Shown here one piece after another: positions 15,996 to 23,700 of a stretch of 64,000 bases of DNA (position 1 is its first letter; the number at the start of each line of letters is the position of its first letter). The position numbers and the translations under genes are program-made. The DNA is taken from NCBI RefSeq assembly GCF_000178975.2, contig NC_015064.1, forward strand, positions 1,674,001 to 1,738,000, in the 5' to 3' direction. This stretch comes from Granulicella tundricola MP5ACTX9. Lineage in GTDB: Bacteria > Acidobacteriota > Terriglobia > Terriglobales > Acidobacteriaceae. The notes beneath the pieces were generated by a model that made no database searches, was not told the origin of the DNA, and saw nothing but the letters and a program-made list of their open reading frames with translations.

Positions 15996-16718
15996 ATGCA
16001 AACTGCAACTCAAACCGATGAACTGATCGTCTGGACGAAGCCGCAGGCGCTCGAAGAAGCGAAATCTGTCTTTGCGTCTTATGGCCCGAAATTCCGCACA
16101 GCGGGTAATGAGAAGGGTCCCGTTTTCAGCAAAGGGCAAGTGGGCGTCGTCTACCTGTCCCATTCCGAGGAGGACAGCGCGATCGAGACGACCCTTGCCG
16201 CGCTTCGCAATGCTAAGGTCTCTTCGATTGTCTTCTACGTTCCCCATCAGTCCGCAGACTTCGCATTCAAGGTGGGAACAATGATGGGCCGGCGGAAAGG
16301 GATTAGCGCGGAGTGGGCGTTCAACTTTCCGCATTTGCGGCAACTCCTCAAGGCGCGGAACATTCGTGCTCACGTCCGCCATCAGGAGAACCATGCGAGT
16401 TCATTCGATCTACTCGAAGCAAGGCGACGCTTGGGGTTGAGTCAGACGCAGTTGGCAAGCGCCTTGAACGTGACCGTCCGAACACTCCAAAACTGGGAGG
16501 TTGGGAAAGGCACGAGTCTGTTGGCAAAGAAGACAGGCGACCTCCGCGATCTTCTATCCAGAATGGACGACTATGTCGTAGCTCCCAAGGAGACGGAGTG
16601 GCTCTCCTCCCCTCTGGAAGCTTTCGGTAGTCGCACACCGCAGCAACTGATTGTCGAAGGCCGGATGCGAGACATCGTGATTGAGTTCGACAGATTGCGT
16701 GAGGGCCAGCCCGTTTGA
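15996..16718 (+). CDS. Xre/MbcA/ParS-type antitoxin with a long N-terminal extension
   Basis: 240 residues in three parts. Residues 1 to about 128 form an unassigned globular region (VGVVYLSHSEEDSAIETTL, SSIVFYVPHQSADFAFKVG). Residues about 133-170 are a Xre-like HTH (ARRRLGLSQTQLASALNVTVRTLQNWEVGKG, seen as LGLSQTQLASALNV then RTLQNWEVG). The C-terminal WLSSPLEAFGSRTPQQLIVEG and VIEFDRLREGQPV match the MbcA/ParS toxin-binding domain. Usual Xre antitoxins of RES toxins are near 150 residues and lack the first part. Its TGA overlaps the toxin's TTG start. It should neutralise the RES toxin and repress its own promoter. Confidence 0.82.
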   Translation: MQTATQTDELIVWTKPQALEEAKSVFASYGPKFRTAGNEKGPVFSKGQVGVVYLSHSEEDSAIETTLAALRNAKVSSIVFYVPHQSADFAFKVGTMMGRRKGISAEWAFNFPHLRQLLKARNIRAHVRHQENHASSFDLLEARRRLGLSQTQLASALNVTVRTLQNWEVGKGTSLLAKKTGDLRDLLSRMDDYVVAPKETEWLSSPLEAFGSRTPQQLIVEGRMRDIVIEFDRLREGQPV

Positions 16719-17323
16719 CATTCACTGCCAAGCAGCGTGCCGCAATCAAGAGTTGGATTGGCACGGCAGGCCCCGTCACGGAGACGTTCTTTCGTAGTGT
16801 CGAACGGCGATGGATGGACCCCGACGATGTCCTGAGCGGAGAGGGCACAGTGGCCAGCGGAGGTCGCTTTGCGGCTGTTGGCGTGCGTGCTGTGTACCTT
16901 TCGACAACCGATACAGGCGCCAGCAAAGAGACCACAGCACGGAAGTCGCGGCTCGGGGGTTCAGCGCTCATCAGCACGGCGAAGTATCCGCGTGTTGTGT
17001 TTGCCGTGACGGCCAGACTGGAGCGCGTGCTGAGACTGGAGTCCCTCGGATCATCTGGTCCAGGTGGGGACGTTAGGAAGGCCTGCCTCGATGAAAGCGA
17101 TTTAACAGCATCCGTCTATGTCGCGACGCAACTCGAAAAAGCCGGTATTCAAGGAGTGATCTTTCCGAGCGTCGTCGAAGGTGGCGACGACAATTTGATC
17201 GTCTACGTCGCAAACTGTAAGGCAGGTGCGCTCAGGATTCAGAATGAAGACGAGTTCATTCAAGAGGCAACGAAAATCGCCGCAAAGCGTCAGGGCCTTC
17301 AACTTCTTAATGACAATTTATGA
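16715..17323 (+). CDS. RES-domain toxin (NAD+-depleting family)
   Basis: 202 residues. FFRSVERRW supplies the conserved Arg, SGEGTVASGGRF the GGRW-like block, AVYLSTTD the Tyr-Ser region, and SKETTA the conserved Glu of the R-Y-E active site of RES toxins, with IFPSVVEGGDDNLIVY in the C-terminal part. Characterised family members (MbcT, Res) degrade NAD+ by phosphorolysis or hydrolysis, with growth arrest. The start is TTG overlapping the antitoxin TGA (TTGA), which fits coupled expression. It converges with a pseudo-receiver gene with only 12 nt between them. Confidence 0.85.
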   Translation: MTFTAKQRAAIKSWIGTAGPVTETFFRSVERRWMDPDDVLSGEGTVASGGRFAAVGVRAVYLSTTDTGASKETTARKSRLGGSALISTAKYPRVVFAVTARLERVLRLESLGSSGPGGDVRKACLDESDLTASVYVATQLEKAGIQGVIFPSVVEGGDDNLIVYVANCKAGALRIQNEDEFIQEATKIAAKRQGLQLLNDNL

Positions 17324-17335
17324 TCGGCGATTTTT

Positions 17336-17698
17336 TTACTTCTCCAATTTGCCGTTGAGAACAGCTTCTACTGTCTCCAAGAGCTTTTGAGGGCCACTCA
17401 TTTGATGTACAAAAACGTCGCTCTTCTCGATGCACGGACTCGTCACCGCCGCTAACACTAGAGTGACAGTCTTTGGATTGATCGAGTGAGCGGTCATGAT
17501 CGCGCGTTCGCAGTCCGAAGAAGACAGCGTATGGCAGAGGAGGAGGAGGGAGATGACCCTTTGATTCAGCTGACATTCAACTTCTTCAAGACTTGCGGAC
17601 CGTGCGACCTGAAACCCGGCGCTCTCCAGAAGTCGAGTGCGCGTGTCGAGCAACATCGCGTCGATGCCAAACACGAGAATCCATTTTCGCTCGGACAT
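17336..17698 (-). CDS. Degenerate CheY-like receiver protein
   Basis: 120 residues. WILVFGIDAMLLDTRTRLLE, broken as ILVFGIDAMLLDTR, aligns with the first strand and helix of a receiver. FQVARSASLEEVECQL, SLLLLCHTLSSSDCERAI and VTLVLAAVTSP follow the next elements, and LLETVEAVLNG ends the fold. The phosphorylatable Asp position is Cys (LLLLCHTLS) and the acidic pair is absent. It is of the same kind as the protein at 7160-7600 and is probably not phosphorylated. It lies tail-to-tail with the RES toxin gene. Confidence 0.65.
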   Translation of the reverse strand: MSERKWILVFGIDAMLLDTRTRLLESAGFQVARSASLEEVECQLNQRVISLLLLCHTLSSSDCERAIMTAHSINPKTVTLVLAAVTSPCIEKSDVFVHQMSGPQKLLETVEAVLNGKLEK

Positions 17699-17848
17699 TC
17701 ACTGTCTCAGAACAACGCCTCGTATGGAACTGTATCCACTTCTATAGTATTCGTTCCACAAGTGCTGTCTGTCTGTTGGGAAACATAGAGTGAGATTTTG
17801 AGCCATGCGCGAATAATGGGTGACTGCGTTGGGCACGTCGTGGCGGTG

Positions 17849-18223
17849 CTATTCACCCTTCAAATGCTCTCGCCATCTCCGCAAACTGCCGACCCTAAGC
17901 TCTTCGCCGGCAGCCCTCATTCTTTCGAAGGGCGAGGCTCGCTCCTCAGTGATATCTGGCAGTCGCAACCGACCGGAATCACGCTCCATCACCTGACAGG
18001 CGGGACAAATGAACTTCGTGGTCACAGCCGGGTTGTCGCTTCGACGTACTTGCCAATCTGTCGAGTCGATCTCGCTCAGCAATTCGCTCATCGGAGCAGT
18101 TCCCGTCACATCGCTGTCGCACATTCCAAACCTCGAAGCACAGGCATCACAGTCGAGCACAAACGCGGTACCATCGGGGTACTTCGAAACTCCCTCGGCG
18201 AGCATCCAGATCGGCATTCTCAT
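17849..18223 (-). CDS. Hypothetical protein with two CxxC pairs
   Basis: 124 residues, not recognised. It has CDAC near residue 25 and CPAC near residue 73, which could form a zinc-ribbon-like site together with CDSD nearby. The N-terminus MPIWMLAEGVSKYPDGTAFV reads as a soluble fold and the C-terminus is charged. Codon use and the absence of a better frame support a real gene. ATG at 18223. It could be cotranscribed with the pseudo-receiver downstream (150-nt gap). No function is proposed. Confidence 0.5.
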   Translation of the reverse strand: MRMPIWMLAEGVSKYPDGTAFVLDCDACASRFGMCDSDVTGTAPMSELLSEIDSTDWQVRRSDNPAVTTKFICPACQVMERDSGRLRLPDITEERASPFERMRAAGEELRVGSLRRWREHLKGE

Positions 18224-18788
18224 AGACTAACTTTCGAAGTCTGAAGGCATCCAAAAACGGCTGGAAAGCCGTCCCAGAAATCGCCATTTGAATCCCCATT
18301 TCGCGTGTGGGGAAGGGCGTGGGGGACGATGTGGAAAACTCGCATATCTCCTTTATTTACAACGCCTGTGTATCCCTGGGGGGCAAACAAAACACCTAAA
18401 ACTTGAACTTCCTCGCACCTCCCCAAACATCCTCGCACGCGAGGATGTTGTTGTTCTACAGTGACTTACAGGAAAATAAAGCGCGTGAGCGTCCGAAGGC
18501 GTGTGAGTGCAGGCGGACTTTTCTGCGCTTACGAATGCGGTCATCAACAAGGGATGTCGTGATGCGAAGGCGATCATCGAGAGCCGATCATGCCAACGAC
18601 GCGGCACGGCGTCAGATGAATCGACGGACGCAATCTCTTGGCGGGCGGCCATCAGCGACTTTGTAAAGTCATAGAAAGCGTCTTCTCCAGCGATCGTCTC
18701 ACTTGTGCCGTGGGTTCACTCCTTCACTTTCGTCATGTGGTATCAGTCCGCCATACATCGGGGCCGACGCACAACCATGCGGGACACG
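18224..18788. other. 565-bp gap without a convincing gene at the accessory/core junction
   Basis: Composition changes from mixed GC on the left to strongly G+C-biased codon use on the right. One minus-strand frame (18353-18652) is open but has unnatural composition and no clear SD. A hairpin at 18426-18449 and the repeated words CCTCGCAC are the only structures seen. No integrase, tRNA or att-like duplication was found. Confidence 0.5.
18426..18449. repeat. Inverted repeat AACATCCTCG-CACG-CGAGGATGTT
   Basis: Perfect 10-bp arms with a 4-nt loop. It is followed on the plus strand by TGTTGTTCT, which is only weakly U-rich. It could be a terminator, an operator or a recombination site; no nearby copy decides. 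Confidence 0.55.
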
Positions 18789-18971
18789 CTAAGTGGAGCT
18801 GGTGAGACGGGTGCCGACGGCTGCGAAGAAGTCAGCGAGTTTGCTGGAGAGGCTGGACATGGACGCGATGGCGCCGAGGGCGATCAATGCGGCGATGAAA
18901 GCGTATTCGAGCACGTTCTGTCCCGTGTCGTCGCCTATGAGATCGCCGAACAGGATTTTACACATGTCCAT
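18789..18971 (-). CDS. Flp/Fap-type (type IVb) pilin
   Basis: 60 residues. A short positively charged leader ends in GDDTG, followed by QNVLEYAFIAALIALGAIA. Cleavage after Gly by a prepilin peptidase would leave Gln at +1 and the hallmark Glu-Tyr at +5/+6, followed by one hydrophobic helix, exactly the Flp pattern. A short soluble tail (FFAAVGTRLTSST) completes it. Such pilins form Tad pili for surface attachment. No tad genes are in the window. The SD-like GGAGG is 13 nt upstream and lies within a hairpin (18985-19017). Confidence 0.88.
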   Translation of the reverse strand: MDMCKILFGDLIGDDTGQNVLEYAFIAALIALGAIASMSSLSSKLADFFAAVGTRLTSST

Positions 18972-18984
18972 GACAGCACTTTAG

Positions 18985-19017
18985 CCTCCGGGATGTCACG
19001 GAGGTATCCCCCGGAGG
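18985..19017 (-). promoter_or_regulatory. Hairpin overlapping the pilin ribosome-binding region
   Basis: CCTCCGGG (18985-18992) and CCCGGAGG (19010-19017) are perfect 8-bp arms, extended by GGGAT/ATCCC. On the transcript the GGAGG upstream of the pilin start lies in the 3' arm. It could hide the ribosome site or end upstream transcription from the large operon. Confidence 0.45.
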
Positions 19018-19050
19018 TGGTATCAAGATGGTCTTGGATTGGACGATTAG

Positions 19051-20766
19051 CTATCGCTTCCATTGATAGAGAACGGTTTGGCGTGTTGCACCGTCTTTGG
19101 CGGGAGCCTGGGTGAAGCTCTCGGAGTCAAGGTCTACGAAGGTCTGGCTGAGGCTGGCGAGGTTGCGGGAGAAGAAGGCCGGGGTCGTGCCGGCGGATGG
19201 CGAGGCGGAGTGATCGAGCGTGGCTGTGAGATGGAGAAATGGCGGACGCTCAGCACGGTGACTGAAGCCAGCGATGGTGGAGGCGATGCGGGGGGAGTGG
19301 GTAGCGGTGCGCTGCGCGGAGAGGAGCTGATGGAGGGTTGGGTAGTCGGACGCGAGGACGCAGGTGTTGCCGATGAGCGCGAAGGTCAGGGATTGGGGGC
19401 CTTCGAGGCTGTATGAGGAGCTGCCGCCTTCGTCGCGCTGAGTCCACTGCAGGCTGGTGCCTGGCGAGGAGAGGCGTGGGAGCAGGGCAGCGGTGAGGGC
19501 TTGCTGGAGGGTGGTGGGGCTCCAGGGGGCGGCGGCCGTGAGGGCGACGGCGGTGTGGATTGGAGTGAAGGTGCTGGGAGCGGGGTCGACGGTAGAGAAG
19601 GAGAGAAGCGACGTGGGGGTGGCGGAGGAGAAGAGGGTGCGGAGGGCGGTGAGGGCTTGCTCGCGGGGTTGGGCGGGGAGCGTGGGCTCGTCGATGCGCT
19701 GCTCGAGGTTGGTTGAGGTTCCTGATTCGGGGGTGGAGAGATCCGCTTGCGGGGCGATGTGGGTGTCTGAATGTTCCGTGGGTCTGCGGGAGAGGAGCTT
19801 GTCCTCAAACTGGGTGAGGATGTCTGCTGTAGTGGGGGCGGACTGAGCTCGGTAGACGCCGAGGCCGGGTGGGACGAGGTCGAGGACGGAACTGAGGTCT
19901 GAGGTTTGGGGCTGGGTGTCCGGGTCGGCGGGGATGAGGACGCGCTCTTCGCGGAGAGCGTCCGGGGAGCGGTAGAGATCGCTGAGGGCGGCGATGTACT
20001 GCTTCGTTTCTGAGACGTTCTGCTGAATCCAGTAGCTGCGGAAGTAAGGGGAGCGGACGATCTTGGCGAGGTTCAGGGTCATGCGGAGATCGCCGGGGGT
20101 CTTGCTGGCAGCGGCTATGGTGGTGGCGTACCAGGTGTCGTTGAGGAGGGTGCGGCTGGTTGCGGCGGCTGGGTGCTGGAGGAGTTCAAGGGCGCCGGCG
20201 AGGAGGTCTTCGCGGGTGGCGAGGAGGAGGTAGTCGCCCTGGACGGCGAAGGCTACGGTGCGGGCGGGCTCCTGCTGGGTGCGGACGAAGAAGGTTGCGT
20301 CGCCTGCCTTGCGCTGCTCAAAGCGGTCACGGAGCTGGAGAAGCGGGGTTTTGGCGGCGTCGCCGGGCGGGAGGCGAGTGATGTAGAGGAACTCGAGATT
20401 GCCGATGTCGTACCAGGCGAGGAGGCTTTGACGGCCGGCGATCTGCTGGAGGAAGTTTGAGTCGGGTGGGAGACCGGCGGTGGTGGCGAACTCATCCTGG
20501 GCCTGGCTGAGACGGTCAAAGAGGCGAGAGCGGGAGAAGCCGGCGTAGTTGTCGCCAGCGAGCCAGCGCTTGCGCTCGGAAGAGTGGGTCCAGGCGGCAA
20601 GGACTGAGGCGAAGTCTGGGGATTCAATGGCGAGGAGGGCCCCGGGCGGGGCATAGGAGGCTAGGGGGGCAGGTCCCGGTGCGCTGGATTGGAGGGCTGC
20701 GTAGACTGCTCCTCCGCAGAGGATCAGCAGCAGGAACGAGATGAGGGGGATGCGGAGAGATCTCAT
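19051..20766 (-). CDS. Exported protein of unknown function, DUF3352-like
   Basis: 571 residues with an N-terminal signal or anchor (IPLISFLLLILCGGAVYAAL). The body resembles a long two-domain exported protein: PPGALLAIESPDFASVLAAW, FAVQGDYLLLATREDLLAGALELL (seen as DYLLLATREDL) and later LTFALIGNTCVLASDYPTL, which repeats the same theme of a displayed value and its check, as in DUF3352-type proteins. The central part is rich in Ser, Thr and Pro. Its ATG overlaps the stop of the giant TPR gene (ATGA). It is the last gene of the four-gene operon. Location is probably periplasm or outer side of the inner membrane. Confidence 0.75.
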   Translation of the reverse strand: MRSLRIPLISFLLLILCGGAVYAALQSSAPGPAPLASYAPPGALLAIESPDFASVLAAWTHSSERKRWLAGDNYAGFSRSRLFDRLSQAQDEFATTAGLPPDSNFLQQIAGRQSLLAWYDIGNLEFLYITRLPPGDAAKTPLLQLRDRFEQRKAGDATFFVRTQQEPARTVAFAVQGDYLLLATREDLLAGALELLQHPAAATSRTLLNDTWYATTIAAASKTPGDLRMTLNLAKIVRSPYFRSYWIQQNVSETKQYIAALSDLYRSPDALREERVLIPADPDTQPQTSDLSSVLDLVPPGLGVYRAQSAPTTADILTQFEDKLLSRRPTEHSDTHIAPQADLSTPESGTSTNLEQRIDEPTLPAQPREQALTALRTLFSSATPTSLLSFSTVDPAPSTFTPIHTAVALTAAAPWSPTTLQQALTAALLPRLSSPGTSLQWTQRDEGGSSSYSLEGPQSLTFALIGNTCVLASDYPTLHQLLSAQRTATHSPRIASTIAGFSHRAERPPFLHLTATLDHSASPSAGTTPAFFSRNLASLSQTFVDLDSESFTQAPAKDGATRQTVLYQWKR

Positions 20767-23700
20767 TTAGGCACCTGGGCTGCTGCGGCGGTGAGACGGG
20801 GGCGTACGAGGTTGGTCTGGGTGAGGGCGTTCTGGAGGATGGGAAGGCGGGAATTGTTCTGACGCTGGAGGTTCAGGGTGTCCTCAAGGGTGGTGATGCG
20901 GGATTGGAGGGTGAGCTTTTGGGGTGGGGCGTTTGTGAGTTCAAGGGCTGCCTGAAGGTCTGTGATGGCCTCAGCGGAGGCGTGGGTGTGTTCATGCATG
21001 GAGGCTAGAGCCAAGGCGAGGGACAGGCGGGAGGCGGGGGTGTTGAGGATGGAGTCGACGGAGTATGGGATGTCGAGTGTGGGCATGGTGTCTGTCTGCG
21101 GGGCTTCGTTGTCTGGCTGGGCGTCGTCTGGGGTTGCGGGTGGGGCGAGGAGGGAGCGAATGGCTGGGAGGATCGGCTCGATGGCTGCGCTGGCTTGCTC
21201 ATCGTGGGACTGGGCTAGTTCCGCGTGGAAGAGCTGGAGGCGCAGGCCGTTGCGCATGGCGTCCGGGGCGATCTTGAGGGCATCGCGCAGTATCGTGGAA
21301 CGCTGTGCGGGCGTGGCCTGGGTCGCTGCGAGGATGCGGGCGTATACGAAGTAGGGTTGATCGGCTTGTTGGGGGGTGGCCTTACCGCTGGCGACCAGAT
21401 TGAGCTCCGCGCTGCTGAACTGTTTGGCGGTGGGTGCGGAGTGGAGAGCTTCTGCAGCTTGCGCGCGCAGGGCGTAGGGTGCGTCGTCGCCCGCGGCCAG
21501 GGCGGAGAGTGTGGCTGAGGCCGCAGAGGTCTGTTTGAGGGCAAGTTGCGCCTGGCCGAGGCGTAGGCGGAAGTTGGGGTTCCAAGGTGTGCCGTTGGCG
21601 AGGCGGGTAAGCAGGGGTAAGGCTTCGGCGTTGTGGCCGGTGCGGACGAGGAGGGTGGAGGCGGCGTCCAGGTTGTCGTAGAGATTGCCCTGGAGGGTGA
21701 GGCGGTTGAGGAGATCGAGTGCGCCGGGAAGGTCGGCGGTGTCGATGCGGGCTTCCGCGAGAGCCAGGTAGTCAGGCGCGGTGAGGAGTTGTTGCTGGAG
21801 CTTCTGCTGGAAGACGTATTCGAGGAGCAGGCGGCTGTTGGCGCTGTCCTTCTCCAAGCGAAGCCGGTTAGCAGCCAGCGAAAGTTGGCTGAGGGAGGGT
21901 GCCGCAGATGGGTCTGATTGATATGTGGCAAGCAGCGCGGGCAGTTGGGATTGACGGGCAGCGAGGACGATGGAGGCGAGTTGGAGGGGATCATCCTGAC
22001 GCTGGGAGGCGGGGATGGAGTCATAGAGGTGCTGTGCGTCGGCGATGCGGTTGGCGGTGATGAGCCAGTTGAGATAGGTGGTCTGGACGGTCGTGAGCTG
22101 GGTAAGGGAATAGTCGTCGTATCCCGTGGATTGGGCGGCGGGCTCAGACTGCGGATGCCCCTGGAGAAGAGCGATCTGGAGACGGTAGACGCGTTCCATC
22201 TGTGGCTTGGGGAACCAAGGCTCGTATGCCAGTGCGGAAAGGCTGTTGGACTGCGCCGAGAGCGGCATGGACTTGATAAGCGAGATCATCCAGTCAACTG
22301 CTTTTCCGAGGTTTTCCTTTTCAAGCGAGAGCCACGCGGAGTGCAGGAGTTCCGAGGAACGGTAGTCGCCGTTCTTTCGGAGATAGGCGTCCAGGACGAG
22401 GCTCATGCCGGGCTTCAACTTTGCGCCCAGTTGATGGTCGTGAGCTTCTTTGGCGAGAACGCCGAACTGGGTCCAGAAGGTTTCTGGGACAGCGTGCTCG
22501 TCCACCATTGCGCGGAGTTTGGTGAGACCTTGATTCCATGCGGCGAGAGCTTCTTCGTGGCGATTGGCGGACCAGAGGGCCTCCGCCATGGCGATATTGG
22601 GTGTGGGGTCTATGGGGTCAAGCTCGATGGCGTGGCGGTACTCTCCGAGCGCACCGTCTACGTTGTGCGCGTCGAGATAGAGCTGGGCGAGGGCAAGGTA
22701 GCTGGCGGCATCGTTGGGAGCGTGCTCGATGTCAGACGGCAGGAAGTCTTCCGGATCGTGTGTCGGTTTAGGAGATAAGGTCAGCCAGACGCCGTAGCGT
22801 GAGCCGTAGTAGAACCATGGATCGCCGACAAGTTGCCTGCTCTTGTCTGGCCTGGATTGCAGGCGCTCGCCGATGGTCTGATCGGCCAGCGCTGCCTGGA
22901 AGGCGGAGTCAGTGGATGATGACATATCGGCGAAGTAGAGACCGAGGAGAGCGGAGTTGGCGCTGGCCCAGACAGGTGCGCGGCCGAGGGAACGGTTTTG
23001 CAGAGCTTTGTAAGCGAGAGGCTGGGTGGCGTTTGCCAAGACGAAGTTTGCAGCTTGATCCGCAACGTGACTCTTGCCGGTGGTGAGTTGAAGGAGAGCG
23101 GTTAGGTCACCGGCGAGGTAAAGCTCGAAGAGACGCTGCTCTGCCTGTTGCTGTTGATGGCCGAGGACGAGCTTGCGGAGATCGGCGATCTCATGGGTTT
23201 TATCGCCGGCGTCGCGCCATGCTCGCGCGGCCATGGTAAGGACCTTGGTTTGGACGTTCGGCTTGACCAGCGCGGCGTAGGCATCGAGCGTTTGAGCGCG
23301 GACAATGTTGTCCATGCGGGAGGCTTCGAGTGTGTCGAACTCATTGAGCCGTGCGGTCCCAAGGCGGGGAGAGTTGAGGAGCACGTCGCGCCGCCAGACC
23401 GCCTCACGATCTTTGAGGCCGGCGGTGCGGGCGGCGGGAATCCATGTGGCGGCTACTTCCGCTGCGGGACGGTTGGCGCGCCGGGCGTCAAGGAGGGTGG
23501 CGAAGGAGGACTTTTCTTCGGGCGTGTAGAAGGATGCGACGGCGTTGCAGAGTTGCTGGACTGCGTCGCGATAGGTGGTCTGGGCCTGTTGCTGGCGCAT
23601 AGCGACGAGACGCTTGCGCCAGTCTGCGTCCGTCACCGATGCGAGGCCTTTTTGCTCTACCTGCTGGACGATGACGGCGGGCGCGGACGGAGAGGTTGTG

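Noticed and set aside
18353..18652. 99-codon minus-strand frame in the junction gap
   Set aside because: Cys/Ser/His-rich, no SD, spans the hairpin; unlikely to be real.
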